A stretch of DNA of 64,000 bases from Aestuariibaculum lutulentum (lineage in GTDB: Bacteria > Bacteroidota > Bacteroidia > Flavobacteriales > Flavobacteriaceae): contig NZ_CP136709.1 in assembly GCF_032926325.1 (NCBI RefSeq), positions 1,652,501 through 1,716,500 of the forward strand. The letters are read 5' to 3'. Shown here piece after piece: positions 19,214 to 28,330 of this stretch (the stretch's first letter is position 1; each line of letters starts with the position of its first letter). The notes under the pieces were generated by a model. That model was given only the letters and a program-made list of their open reading frames with translations. It was not told the origin of the DNA and searched no databases. A program made the translations under genes and the position numbers.

Positions 19214-20773
19214 ATGGTTACTACAAATTATTTAGTTATTGGTTCGGGTGTTGCCGGATTAACGTTTTCAGTTAAAATTGCTGAAAAATTTCCTGAAAGA
19301 AAGGTCATTATTGTTACTAAGGCAAACGAAGACGAATCGAATACTAAATATGCTCAAGGTGGTGTAGCCATAGTGCTTGATAAGGAAAACGATTCGTTTA
19401 AAAAGCATATAAAAGATACTTTAATTGCCGGTGACGGACTTTGTAAAGAGGACGTGGTTAAAATGGTGATTAAAGAAGGACCAGAACGCCTTGAAGAGCT
19501 GTTACTTTGGGGTGCAAATTTCGATTTGGACGCCGAGGGAGAATTTGATTTAGGTAAAGAAGGTGGACATTCCGAATATCGTGTAGTGCATCATAAAGAT
19601 ATCACAGGATATGAAATAGAGCGTGCTTTATTAATGCGTGCGCATCAGTTGCCAAATATTACTATTTTACCCCATCATTTTGCTTTAGATTTAATCACTA
19701 ATCACCATATTGAAGGTGCAGACCCTGAAGAGTTGAAATGTTATGGTGCTTATGTCTTTGATCAAGAGACCGGAGAGATTTCAACAATAAAAGCAAATAG
19801 TACCTTGTTAGCGGCTGGAGGTATTGGTTGTGTTTACGGGCATACTACAAATCCGGTAATTGCTACTGGCGATGGTATTGCCATGGCATACCGAGCGAAG
19901 GCGCGGATTAAAGATATGGAGTTTGTACAGTTTCATCCAACGGCATTGTACGATGCAAAAGGGGAATCTTCATTTTTAATTTCTGAAGCGGTTCGAGGTT
20001 TTGGTGCTTATTTGAGAAATGGTGAAGGCGAACGTTTTATGTTAAAATATGACGATCGTGCTGAATTGGCATCACGAGATATTGTATCGCAAAGTATTGA
20101 CAGGGAATTAAAAAAATCGGGAGCATCTCATGTATTTTTAGATTGTACCCATTTAGATTTTCAAGCCTTCATTAAACACTTTCCGAATATTTATCAGAAA
20201 TGTTTAGATAATCATATCGATATTAAAACTGATTGGATTCCTGTAGTCCCTGCATCTCATTATTTGTGTGGAGGTATTAAGGTTTCCAAAAAAGGAAAAA
20301 CGACCATTGATAATTTATTTGCTTGTGGCGAATGTACAAGAACAGGCTTACATGGCGCAAATAGATTAGCATCCAATTCGTTATTAGAAGCTTTAGTTTA
20401 TGCGCATAATATCTATAAGTATCATGTGAAACATGAGTATAAATCTGCCGATGTTGATATTCCGGATTGGAATGATGAGGGAACGGCGATTACTAAAGAA
20501 CATGTGTTAATTCAGCATAATTTAAAAGAATTACAGGCGTTGATGCGTAATTATGTGGGTATTGTAAGAAGTAACCAGCGTTTAAATCGTGCTAAGAAGC
20601 GTTTGGAGCTAATTCATGATGAGGTTGAAGCATTTTATAAAGAATCGAAAATCACCTCGTCGCTTTGTGAACTAAGAAACATGATTAATGTTGCTCACCT
20701 TATTGTCAGTCAGTCTTTAGAACGAAAGGAAAATAAAGGCGGATATTTCAACATCGACAACGTAAAAAAATAA
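19214..20773 (+). CDS. nadB: L-aspartate oxidase
   Basis: 519 residues. This FAD enzyme oxidises aspartate to iminoaspartate for NadA. The N-terminal FAD fold (VIGSGVAGLTFSVKIAE), the Ser-rich loop (ESNTKYAQGGVAIVL), the FQFHPTALY-like segment (VQFHPTALYDAKGESSFLISEAVRGFGAYL) and the C-terminal FAD contact (GLHGANRLASNSLLEALVYA) are all visible. The helical tail has the usual RSNQRLNRAKKRL stretch. It follows nadA on the same strand, with two palindromes in the gap. Confidence 0.96.
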   Translation: MVTTNYLVIGSGVAGLTFSVKIAEKFPERKVIIVTKANEDESNTKYAQGGVAIVLDKENDSFKKHIKDTLIAGDGLCKEDVVKMVIKEGPERLEELLLWGANFDLDAEGEFDLGKEGGHSEYRVVHHKDITGYEIERALLMRAHQLPNITILPHHFALDLITNHHIEGADPEELKCYGAYVFDQETGEISTIKANSTLLAAGGIGCVYGHTTNPVIATGDGIAMAYRAKARIKDMEFVQFHPTALYDAKGESSFLISEAVRGFGAYLRNGEGERFMLKYDDRAELASRDIVSQSIDRELKKSGASHVFLDCTHLDFQAFIKHFPNIYQKCLDNHIDIKTDWIPVVPASHYLCGGIKVSKKGKTTIDNLFACGECTRTGLHGANRLASNSLLEALVYAHNIYKYHVKHEYKSADVDIPDWNDEGTAITKEHVLIQHNLKELQALMRNYVGIVRSNQRLNRAKKRLELIHDEVEAFYKESKITSSLCELRNMINVAHLIVSQSLERKENKGGYFNIDNVKK

Positions 20774-20801
20774 TCAAGACCGTTTATTTAAACGGCCTTG
20801 A
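20774..20801. terminator. hairpin between nadB and ssb
   Basis: TCAAGACCGTTTA pairs with TAAACGGCCTTGA with one A-C mismatch. It lies immediately after the nadB stop and faces the convergent ssb gene. Only a weak T tract follows, so the strength is uncertain. Confidence 0.6.
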
Positions 20802-20829
20802 CTTTATGAAAATAATTCGTAGCAGTTAA

Positions 20830-21162
20830 TTATTTTCCCAACATTAAAAGTTCGTTACAAACAATCTCTGTAATGTAGCGTTTATTACCTTCTTTATCGT
20901 CGTAGCTTCGTGATGTTAACTTGCCTTCAATGGCCACTTCTTTGCCTTTATTTACATATTTTTCAATAATCTTAGCGGTATGTCCCCAGGCTATTACATT
21001 ATGCCATTGGGTGTCGGTAATTTTCTCTCCTTTGCTATTTGTATAACTTTCGTTAGTTGCAATAGTGAATTTGGCCAGTGTTTTGCCAGATTCTAAATTC
21101 ATAATTTCAGGATCATTTCCTAAGTTTCCAATCAACTGTACTCTGTTTCTAAGCGTATTCAT
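20830..21162 (-). CDS. ssb: short single-stranded DNA-binding protein
   Basis: 110 residues made of one OB fold (LRNRVQLIGNLGNDPEIM, KFTIATNESY, TQWHNVIAWGHTAKIIEKYV, KGKEVAIEGKLTSRSYDDKEG). It stops at ELLMLGK, so the acidic C-terminal tail that SSB uses to recruit repair and replication proteins is missing. This suggests a second, accessory SSB (for example for competence or recombination) and not the main replication protein. It is divergent from a small zinc-ribbon gene, with a decamer repeat between them. Confidence 0.9.
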   Translation of the reverse strand: MNTLRNRVQLIGNLGNDPEIMNLESGKTLAKFTIATNESYTNSKGEKITDTQWHNVIAWGHTAKIIEKYVNKGKEVAIEGKLTSRSYDDKEGNKRYITEIVCNELLMLGK

Positions 21163-21260
21163 AATTTTAAATTTAAGGTTAAACAGTTAATACTATCGAG
21201 TTCTTATGTTTCGACAAGGCAAAGGTGCGATACGGTAGAAATGTTAGTCGGTTATTACTT

Positions 21261-21300
21261 GTTTAAATTCGTTTGTAAATGTTTGTAGTCGTTTGTAAAC
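21261..21300. repeat. four tandem 10-bp near-repeats starting with GTTT
   Basis: GTTTAAATTC, GTTTGTAAAT, GTTTGTAGTC and GTTTGTAAAC follow each other with an exact 10-bp period, close to one helical turn. They lie in the spacer between ssb and the zinc-ribbon gene, about 37 bp before the latter's ATG. This could be a phased binding site. Confidence 0.5.
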
Positions 21301-21336
21301 GAATAATTTGTATATTTATTTAAATATCAGTTAACT

Positions 21337-21687
21337 ATGCAAAAACAATGTTTAGAATGTGGTGAGAAAATTGTAGGTCGCATCGATAAGAAATTCTGCA
21401 GCGATGGTTGCCGGAATGCTTATAACAATCGGGTAAATAAGGATAGTAAAAACCTGATTCGAAATACCAATAACAGACTTCGAAAGAATCACAGAATTTT
21501 AGAACAGTTGAATCCTAATCAGAAAACCAAAACTTCCAGAGCAAAATTAATTGAAGCTGGTTTCGATTTTAATTATTTTACCAGTATCTACACTACAAAA
21601 ACGGGTACTGTATATTACTTTGTTTACGATCAAGGATACTTGCCTTTAGAAGGAGATTATTATGCTTTGGTTAAACGTGAAAGTTAG
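21337..21687 (+). CDS. small zinc-ribbon protein of unknown function
   Basis: 116 residues. The N-terminus has a four-cysteine zinc ribbon (C5, C8, C21, C25: CLECGEK and FCSDGCRNAYNN). A basic helical middle follows (NTNNRLRKNHRILEQLNP), then an aromatic C-terminal region (TTKTGTVYYFVYDQGYLPL). The basic and zinc-binding parts suggest nucleic-acid binding. It is divergent from the short ssb gene, and the shared spacer may control both. I do not know a function. Confidence 0.75.
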   Translation: MQKQCLECGEKIVGRIDKKFCSDGCRNAYNNRVNKDSKNLIRNTNNRLRKNHRILEQLNPNQKTKTSRAKLIEAGFDFNYFTSIYTTKTGTVYYFVYDQGYLPLEGDYYALVKRES

Positions 21688-21829
21688 AATCTGTTGTAAT
21701 TAGCTTTGCCTGAGACATGGTCTAACATGGATTAACCGTGATATTTTAATTCTAAATTTTATGCTTATCTTTATAAAGCAAGTTGCTCTAAATCATGGTA
21801 ATATTAAAGTAATTTAAAATTTGAATATT

Positions 21830-22885
21830 ATGGATGTTAAACAGATTAAAGCTTATGGTACAGAAGCCAGTGATGCTGGTTTAGGAGAACTAAGCATCAA
21901 AAGAAGGGGAGTAACAGCGAAAGATGTTGAGATAGATATAGAGTATTGTGGAGTTTGTCATTCCGATCTTCATTTTGCAAGAAACGATTGGGGCTTTTCG
22001 GTTTACCCGGTAGTTCCCGGTCATGAAATTGTTGGAAAAGTTATTAATGTAGGTGATGCGGTAACAAATTTTAAAGTTGGTGACCTCGTGGCTGTAGGGT
22101 GTTTGGTAGATTCGTGTAGATCGTGTTCTAATTGTGAAAATGATTTAGAACAGTATTGTCCGGAATGGGTTGGTACCTATGGCGGTCATGACAAGTATTT
22201 TAATATGCAGACTTTTGGAGGGTATTCCGAAAGTATTGTCGTCGATGAACATTTTGTATTAAAAGTGCCCACTAACCTGAACCCGGCTGCCGTGGCACCA
22301 GTGCTTTGTGCCGGAATTACGACCTGGTCTCCTTTAAGACACTGGAAAGTTGGGAAGGGTAGCAAAGTGGCTGTAATTGGTTTGGGTGGACTCGGGCATA
22401 TGGCTATAAAGTTGGCGAATGCTTTGGGATCCGAAGTAACCTTATTCTCAAGATCTCCTGATAAAACAAAGGATGCTATGGATTTGGGAGCGCACAGGGT
22501 TATTATTTCTACAGATGAAGACCAAATGAATGCATTTCAAGGACATTTCGATCTTATTATTGATACGGTACCTTACATTCATGATGTAAACCCTTATGTC
22601 GGAACCTTGGCTACAAACGGAACTTTAGTATTAGTAGGGTATTTAGGGCCATTAGATCCAATGTTAAATTCTGTTCCTATGATTATGGGACGTAAAACCG
22701 TTGCGGGTTCGTTAATTGGAGGCATTGCTGAAACTCAGGAACTACTGGATTTTTGTGGAGAGCATGGTATAACTTCAGAAATTGAAATTATCAATATTCA
22801 AGATATTAATTCAGCTTATGAGCGTATGTTGAAAAGCGATGTTCATTATAGATTTGTAATTGATATGGCATCTCTAAAGGCTTAG
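21830..22885 (+). CDS. zinc-dependent NAD(P) alcohol dehydrogenase (YahK/cinnamyl-alcohol type)
   Basis: 351 residues of the medium-chain dehydrogenase family. The catalytic zinc site (YCGVCHSDLHF and PGHEIVG), the structural zinc cysteines (SCRSCSNCENDLEQYC) and the cofactor fold (VAVIGLGGLGHMAIKLA, with a Ser-Arg-Ser after the second strand that favours NADPH) are clear. Members reduce aldehydes to alcohols. I start at the ATG at 21830 (MDVKQIKAYG), because a TTG three codons upstream is less likely. It stands alone between two terminator-like spacers, so the natural substrate cannot be inferred. Confidence 0.92.
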   Translation: MDVKQIKAYGTEASDAGLGELSIKRRGVTAKDVEIDIEYCGVCHSDLHFARNDWGFSVYPVVPGHEIVGKVINVGDAVTNFKVGDLVAVGCLVDSCRSCSNCENDLEQYCPEWVGTYGGHDKYFNMQTFGGYSESIVVDEHFVLKVPTNLNPAAVAPVLCAGITTWSPLRHWKVGKGSKVAVIGLGGLGHMAIKLANALGSEVTLFSRSPDKTKDAMDLGAHRVIISTDEDQMNAFQGHFDLIIDTVPYIHDVNPYVGTLATNGTLVLVGYLGPLDPMLNSVPMIMGRKTVAGSLIGGIAETQELLDFCGEHGITSEIEIINIQDINSAYERMLKSDVHYRFVIDMASLKA

Positions 22886-22943
22886 TTTGTAATGCTGTTA
22901 TTAGAATTATACTTTTATTAATCGTAAAGATGATACAAACAAA

Positions 22944-22976
22944 AAAGCTTTTGGAAAATGAATAACCAAAAGCTTT
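22944..22976. terminator. terminator between the alcohol dehydrogenase and the CBS gene
   Basis: AAAGCTTTTGG (22944-22954) pairs perfectly with CCAAAAGCTTT (22966-22976). It lies between two convergent genes and can serve both. Confidence 0.75.
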
Positions 22977-23007
22977 AATGTTGGAAGATTTTTTGCTTAT
23001 CTCTCTT

Positions 23008-23475
23008 CTACTTCCAATTTTGTCCTTTTAATTGCATGGCTGCTTTTAAAATATCTTTCTGACTAATTTGTCCTACCAGTTTGCCGTTTTCCACAATAGG
23101 AAAACGTCGTCTTTTTGCGTTTAAAAATTTACTGGCGGCGTCAAAAATATTCATATTACCATCAATAGTTTCCACATTTTTAGCCATGTAGTGTTCAATG
23201 GTTTTATCCTGCATAGGCATATTGTAATAGCGACTTTCGCTAATTTTTTTAATGCAATCTCCTTCCGAAATAATGCCAACCAATTCGTGTTTATCATTAA
23301 TTACTGGTCCACCCGAAATTCTATGATGTATTAACGCTTCAATTACCGTTTCAATGGTTTGATCGGGAGTAAACGTAATCAAATCGGTAGACATGTAATC
23401 ACTCACTTTTAGAGGTGTTTCATCAACCATCTGTGCTTGATGTTTCCTCGCTCCTTGAAAACTTTTTATCCCCAT
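23008..23475 (-). CDS. CBS-pair domain protein
   Basis: 155 residues that are nearly all one CBS pair: MSTDLITFTPDQTIETVIEALIHHRISGGPVIND (first CBS) and MAKNVETIDGNMNIFDAASKFLNAKRRRFPIVEN (second CBS). CBS pairs bind adenosyl nucleotides and act as energy or ligand sensors. No catalytic domain is attached, so it may regulate a partner protein. It stands alone, divergent from a TPR protein gene. The ORF begins MGIKSFQGARKHQ, and an alternative start within the first 30 residues cannot be excluded. Confidence 0.88.
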   Translation of the reverse strand: MGIKSFQGARKHQAQMVDETPLKVSDYMSTDLITFTPDQTIETVIEALIHHRISGGPVINDKHELVGIISEGDCIKKISESRYYNMPMQDKTIEHYMAKNVETIDGNMNIFDAASKFLNAKRRRFPIVENGKLVGQISQKDILKAAMQLKGQNWK

Positions 23476-23664
23476 AATATTTAATTTAGTAGTTCTAAAT
23501 ATAATTCTTTTTTTCTAGTAATCCTAAGAATGCCATTTTTCGTTTTTAACAATTATTAAAGCTTAAGTGGAGTGTTTTAATTTTTTAATAAGATTATTGG
23601 TAAATTTTTACTTGTGTAACTGTTAAATTTTTATAGTTTTAGCATCCTAGAAAAACAAAGACGC

Positions 23665-24378
23665 ATGAAAAGAATATTAGTATTGGTTTTATTAGTTTGT
23701 GGCATGACAATGGGAGCCCAGAGTAACTCAGATTTAATAAAACATTTTGAAGCTTATTATAAGCAAATGCAAAAGCAGGGTGATGTGCAGGGAATCATAA
23801 ATGGTTTAACGCATCTAAATGTATTATCGCCATCGTTTGAACGCTTAGACACTTTGGCTTACATATACATGAGAGAGGGGCAATATGTTCAGGCGCTTAA
23901 CACTATTGGTATTGATAAAAAAATGGACGATTCGGATATGGCTTTAGAAGTAAAGGCGATTTCATTAAAAGCAGTGAAGCGTCCTGAATTGGCTATCGGA
24001 TTTTTTCAGGAAATTTTTAAAAGAGACCCGAATGCTCATTTAGCTTATGAATTAGCTGAACTTAATTTACAAACACAACAGATTGAGGAAGCTGATAAAA
24101 ATATTACTTACGGTTTGGCAAATGCTACAGATGATATGAAAAAGGCGTTTTACGAAACACAACAGCCTTACGAAGTGTCTTTAAAATCTGCATTTATGTA
24201 TTTGCAGGCTTTATCGCTTTACAATAAAGATAGAAAAGCAAATATTGATGCAGCTGTAGATATTTTAGATGCTGCATTTAAAGAAGCGCCTAATTTTAAT
24301 TTGATTCAAATTACGAAGAATGAGTTGTTAAGACAAAAACAAATGCTTCAGGCGCAGGCTGCAGAAGAGAAAAAATAA
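23665..24378 (+). CDS. exported TPR-like protein
   Basis: 237 residues with a signal peptide (MKRILVLVLLVCGMTMGAQ, cleaved after AQ or GA). The rest is helical with TPR-like helix pairs (LDTLAYIYMREGQYVQALNTIGI, AIGFFQEIFKRDPNAHLAYELAELNLQTQQIEEAD). It is probably periplasmic and binds a partner protein. The tail ends AAEEKK. It shares a bidirectional terminator with the convergent M13 peptidase gene. Confidence 0.8.
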   Translation: MKRILVLVLLVCGMTMGAQSNSDLIKHFEAYYKQMQKQGDVQGIINGLTHLNVLSPSFERLDTLAYIYMREGQYVQALNTIGIDKKMDDSDMALEVKAISLKAVKRPELAIGFFQEIFKRDPNAHLAYELAELNLQTQQIEEADKNITYGLANATDDMKKAFYETQQPYEVSLKSAFMYLQALSLYNKDRKANIDAAVDILDAAFKEAPNFNLIQITKNELLRQKQMLQAQAAEEKK

Positions 24379-24395
24379 ATTTAGTGTTAAAGAAG

Positions 24396-24430
24396 AAAAG
24401 GGTGTTTTCTAATTTTGAAAACACCCTTTT
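24396..24430. terminator. bidirectional terminator between the TPR and M13 genes
   Basis: AAAAGGGTGTTTTC (24396-24409) pairs perfectly with GAAAACACCCTTTT (24417-24430), with T tracts on both strands. It lies 18 bp after the TPR stop and 4 bp from the M13 stop. Confidence 0.88.
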
Positions 24431-24434
24431 TTTA

Positions 24435-26528
24435 TTACCAGATTTTTACTCGTTTACTCGGTTCTAAGTATAAACTGTCGGTTTCTTTAATATCAAAAGC
24501 CTGATAAAAGGCATCAACATTTAAAAGAGGTTGAACAGCTCTGGTCATACCCGGTGAGTGCGGATCGGTTTTAATTTGATTTTTTAAAGCGTCATCACGC
24601 ATTTTGGTTCTCCAAACAGTCGCCCAAGACATGAAGAAACGTTGCTCGGCAGTAAAACCGTCGATGTCTTCTGGTCTTCCGTTATCTTTAAAGCTAAGCT
24701 GTAAAGCATCGTAAGCTGCATTTACACCACCTAGGTCCCCAATATTTTCGCCAAGTGTGAATGGACCGTTAATATTGGTTTCAGGTAACACTTCAATGGC
24801 ACTGTATTGATCTGCTAAATCTTTTCCTAAAGCTTCAAACCGTGTTAAATCTTCGTCTGTCCACCAATTGTTCAGGTTTCCGTTTTTATCATATCTCGCA
24901 CCAGAATCATCAAAACAGTGTGAAATCTCATGACCTATAACCGCACCAATACCACCGTAGTTAACAGCATCGTCTGCCTGAAAATTGAAAAATGGAGGCT
25001 GTAAAATAGCTGCAGGGAATACAATTTCGTTAAACGATGGATTGAAGTAGGCATTAACCGTTTGTGGAGACATACCCCAACGGCTTTTATCTACCGGCTT
25101 ACCTAAATCTTCTAAATTCTTTTTATGGTTCCAGGCGCTTACGTTAAGCATGTTTTGAGAAAAGGATCCGTTTTCATCTGTTGAACTGATTTCCAAATCG
25201 GAGTAATCTTTCCATTTATCAGGATAAGCGATTTTAACGGTTAAAGCTAAAAGTTTTTCGACAGCTTTTTCTTTCGTTTCTTCAGTCATCCAGGCTGCAT
25301 TTCTAATGCGATTTTCAAAAGCTTTAATCACATTAGCAATCATTTTTTCTGCACGCTGTTTAGCTTCAGGAGGAAAAACTTCATCTACATAAAGTTTGCC
25401 TAAGGCTTCGCCAACAGCACCGTTAACTGTTAAAAGCGCTCGTTCTTCTAAAGGACGTTGTTGTTTTGCACCACGTAATGTTTTGCCATAGAATTCCCAG
25501 TTAGCAGTTTCTATTTCGGTACTTAATGCACTTGCCGATCGGTTGAATAAAGACCAACGTAAATACGCTTTCCAGTCGTCTACATTGTTTTCGGCAAGGA
25601 TATTTTGTAACGCTTCGGTATATTTTAATTCGCCAACAATAATGGTGTCGATACTTTTAACGCCGATACCTTTAAAATAAGTATTCCATTTAATAGCGGG
25701 AACCATATTTTGTAATTCGGAGATAGATTTAGGGTTGTAGCGTTTGCGGGCATCACGACGTTCTACCTTATCCATTTTTGGTTCGGCAAGTCGTGTTTCG
25801 AAAGCTAAAATACGTTTAGCCTGGTCGTTAGCTTCAGTTTCAGTATCTCCTAAATATTGAAGCATTTTAGTAACATGTGCCACGTAAAGTTCTCTTTTCT
25901 CTTTAGAGTCTGTATCATCTTTAACGTAATAATCTCTATCAGGAAGTCCTAAACGACCCGAACCTAAAAAGGCAGAGTTAATATTACTGTTTTTTGGGTT
26001 GGTGCCTACATGAAAACCAAAGAAACCAATGCCTCCGGTAGGTTCCATTTCAATTAAAAAGTTTTGAAGATCTTCTATATTCTGAATGGCATCAATCTTT
26101 TTTAAGTCTTTTTTAATGGGATTGATACCCATTTTATTTCTGCTTACAGTATCAATTATGGTTTTAAAAAGTTCGATAGCTTTTTGTTGGTCAGATCCCG
26201 GAAGTACTTCACTCTTTTTAATGTCTTTGTTGTCAGACATGGCATTTTTTAAGATGGCTAGTGCGTCTTCATCGGTTTTCTTTCTTAATTCATTAAAGCT
26301 TCCCCAACGGGTTTGGTCATCCGGAATTTCGGTAGTTGCTAACCATTTACCATTAACGAATTTGAAAAAATCGTTTTGTGGTTTTACCGAGGAATCCATA
26401 AACTCAAGGTTAATGCCAGGTGTTTGGGCAACTTCGGTGGTTTCGGTTTTTGTTTCGTTTTTACACGAAGCTACAGCCAAGACCAACGATAAGCCTAAGA
26501 AAGGCTTAAGATTTAAGTTTGTTTTCAT
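24435..26528 (-). CDS. M13 family zinc metallopeptidase (neprilysin/PepO type), lipoprotein
   Basis: 697 residues. The N-terminus is a lipoprotein signal (LGLSLVLAVASC, with Cys at the lipobox), so the enzyme is membrane-anchored in the cell envelope. The family zinc motif is VIGHEISHCFD (near residue 532), and the third ligand lies in ENIGDLGG (near 592). The mature N-terminus GINLEFMDSSVKPQNDFFKFVNGKWL is typical of bacterial M13 enzymes, which cut oligopeptides. It is a single gene with a shared terminator. Confidence 0.95.
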   Translation of the reverse strand: MKTNLNLKPFLGLSLVLAVASCKNETKTETTEVAQTPGINLEFMDSSVKPQNDFFKFVNGKWLATTEIPDDQTRWGSFNELRKKTDEDALAILKNAMSDNKDIKKSEVLPGSDQQKAIELFKTIIDTVSRNKMGINPIKKDLKKIDAIQNIEDLQNFLIEMEPTGGIGFFGFHVGTNPKNSNINSAFLGSGRLGLPDRDYYVKDDTDSKEKRELYVAHVTKMLQYLGDTETEANDQAKRILAFETRLAEPKMDKVERRDARKRYNPKSISELQNMVPAIKWNTYFKGIGVKSIDTIIVGELKYTEALQNILAENNVDDWKAYLRWSLFNRSASALSTEIETANWEFYGKTLRGAKQQRPLEERALLTVNGAVGEALGKLYVDEVFPPEAKQRAEKMIANVIKAFENRIRNAAWMTEETKEKAVEKLLALTVKIAYPDKWKDYSDLEISSTDENGSFSQNMLNVSAWNHKKNLEDLGKPVDKSRWGMSPQTVNAYFNPSFNEIVFPAAILQPPFFNFQADDAVNYGGIGAVIGHEISHCFDDSGARYDKNGNLNNWWTDEDLTRFEALGKDLADQYSAIEVLPETNINGPFTLGENIGDLGGVNAAYDALQLSFKDNGRPEDIDGFTAEQRFFMSWATVWRTKMRDDALKNQIKTDPHSPGMTRAVQPLLNVDAFYQAFDIKETDSLYLEPSKRVKIW

Positions 26529-26644
26529 ATGCTGATTTGGTTAAATAATGAGCCCAAGGTAGCATACTTGTCTATGAACAGGGGGTTGATTATGAAAATC
26601 TTAACACAAATTGAAAGAACAAACCTGTTAAAATGAAAAGCAGA

Positions 26645-27163
26645 TTAAGGACGTTCAAAAACGTTTTTGTCGGCCTCCATTTTTTTATTCATTTGAAGGT
26701 TCAAATTTGAAAATGCAACTAGAAATTCTTTAATCGTTGCAAGCAACTCATCTCGTTTGGTTGTCGATAACCCGGAAAAACTTTGTAGTTTATAAAGTTT
26801 GGTTTCAAATGCTGTAATACGTGCTTTAACAGCATCGGTATTTACTTTTTCGGGAATATTTTTATTAAAATCCTTAAGGAGAACAGTGATGGCTTCATCG
26901 TTGTCATTGAAAAAGCTGAGGTCGCCTTTTTTTACGTTGTTAACAACATCGTTAATTTGTGTGTATTCGTTCCAGCTTTGTATGGCTTCTTCTGTTTGAT
27001 TATCTAATAAGAATTCGGTGTATTTAAGTTTGGCAATATCACTTTCCGTCACTTCGTTAGTGTTTTTAGAAGTATCGGTATTTTGTTCCTGGTTTTCAGA
27101 TTGCTTACAAGAACTCATGATTATGATGAAAATGCCTAAAAGACTTAAAAATTTAAAATTCAT
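26645..27163 (-). CDS. lipoprotein of unknown function
   Basis: 172 residues with a lipobox (FIIIMSSC, Cys near residue 19), a linker rich in Asn, Gln, Glu and Thr (SENQEQNTDTSKNTNE), then a helical domain with a regular heptad-like pattern (VKARITAFETKLYKLQSF, LLATIKEFLVAFSNLNLQMNK). It probably sits on an envelope membrane. A perfect TAnnTTTG element lies upstream at 27190-27197. I do not recognise a family. Confidence 0.75.
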   Translation of the reverse strand: MNFKFLSLLGIFIIIMSSCKQSENQEQNTDTSKNTNEVTESDIAKLKYTEFLLDNQTEEAIQSWNEYTQINDVVNNVKKGDLSFFNDNDEAITVLLKDFNKNIPEKVNTDAVKARITAFETKLYKLQSFSGLSTTKRDELLATIKEFLVAFSNLNLQMNKKMEADKNVFERP

Positions 27164-27189
27164 AGGTTTTTTAAATATAAATACAACGG

Positions 27190-27197
27190 CAAAGATA
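27190..27197 (-). promoter_or_regulatory. -7 promoter element (TATCTTTG) of the lipoprotein gene
   Basis: The minus strand reads TATCTTTG, a full match to TAnnTTTG, 26 bp before the ATG at 27163. The start of transcription would be near 27185. Confidence 0.45.
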
Positions 27198-27320
27198 TAG
27201 GAATAGTTTATTAATCTTTAAAATAGATGGTGATGAAGTTTAAAATGTTTTCATGTAGAAATGAAAAGTTTTCAATAAAATCTTAGTAATTTTAAGTAGT
27301 ACACATAAAACCTTGGTTAA

Positions 27321-28292
27321 ATGAAACCTAAAATATTAATAATAGGGGCTTGCGGACAAATTGGTTCAGAATTAACATTTAAGCTACGTGATTTGTATGG
27401 TAGTTCGAATGTTATTGCAAGCGATATTAGTTACAGCAATTTAGGTGTTGTTAATACAGGTATTTTTGAAGTGGTCGATGCGCGAAGCTATTCCAGTATT
27501 AAAATATGCGTCGATAAATATCAGATTGACACGATTTACCTTATGGCTGCCATGCTTAGTGCTACGGGAGAAAAATTCCCAATGAAAGCCTGGGATTTAA
27601 ATATGGAATCGCTGTTTCATGTGCTAAATCTGGCGAAAGCCAATGTGATTAAAAAAGTATTCTGGCCATCGAGTATTGCGGTGTTTGGACCCACAACTCC
27701 GGTTGAAAATACACCTCAGTATACTGTTATGGAGCCATCAACCGTTTATGGTATTACCAAGCAGGTGGGCGAGCGTTGGTGTGAGTATTATTTTAATAAA
27801 TTTGGGGTAGATGTCAGGAGTTTACGTTACCCTGGAATTATAAGCTGGAAAACCATGCCTGGCGGAGGAACTACCGATTATGCTGTTGAAATTTATCATA
27901 AAGCGATAACCGATGGGGCTTATGAATGTTTTCTGTCTGAAAACACGAAACTACCCATGATGTATATGGATGATGCTATAAAGGCAACTGTTGATATTAT
28001 GGAAGCACCTGCCGAAGCAATAAAAATAAGGTCGTCTTATAATTTATCGGCTATTAGCTTTACACCAAAAGACGTTGCAGAAAGTATTCAGGCATCGCAT
28101 CCCGATTTTAAAATAATCTACAGTCCGGATTACAGGCAGACCATTGCAGATAGCTGGCCTAAAAGTATTGATGATTCACGTGCCAGAGCAGACTGGGGAT
28201 GGAATCATAGTTTTGATCTTCAGGATATTACTAAAGAGATGCTCTTTCAGTTGGATAAAAAGTATAACACGCCTCTGAAAAAATCGAATTAA
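27321..28292 (+). CDS. SDR-type L-threonine 3-dehydrogenase (epimerase-like)
   Basis: 323 residues of the extended short-chain dehydrogenase fold: NAD site GACGQIG (9-15), a Ser-Ser before the active site (WPSSIAVFG) and the Tyr143-Lys147 pair (STVYGITK). The segments LRYPGIISWKTMPGGGTTDYAVEIYHKA and MYMDDAIKATVDIMEAP are typical of the UDP-galactose-epimerase-like threonine dehydrogenases known from Flavobacterium, which are unrelated to the zinc-type Tdh. It would oxidise threonine to 2-amino-3-ketobutyrate. No Kbl ligase gene is seen next to it. Confidence 0.88.
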   Translation: MKPKILIIGACGQIGSELTFKLRDLYGSSNVIASDISYSNLGVVNTGIFEVVDARSYSSIKICVDKYQIDTIYLMAAMLSATGEKFPMKAWDLNMESLFHVLNLAKANVIKKVFWPSSIAVFGPTTPVENTPQYTVMEPSTVYGITKQVGERWCEYYFNKFGVDVRSLRYPGIISWKTMPGGGTTDYAVEIYHKAITDGAYECFLSENTKLPMMYMDDAIKATVDIMEAPAEAIKIRSSYNLSAISFTPKDVAESIQASHPDFKIIYSPDYRQTIADSWPKSIDDSRARADWGWNHSFDLQDITKEMLFQLDKKYNTPLKKSN

Positions 28293-28295
28293 TTG

Positions 28296-28303
28296 TATCT
28301 TTG
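28296..28303 (+). promoter_or_regulatory. -7 promoter element (TATCTTTG) of the HupE/UreJ-like gene
   Basis: A full match to TAnnTTTG placed just after the threonine dehydrogenase stop, 27 bp before the ATG at 28331. It suggests that the downstream gene has its own promoter. Confidence 0.45.
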
Positions 28304-28330
28304 ACATTTCCCATATCTTAATTAATTATT

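Noticed and set aside
26086..26535. Plus-strand open frame of 149 codons overlapping the M13 gene start
   Set aside because: Antisense to the M13 peptidase coding sequence, which has its zinc motif and lipobox in the minus frame.
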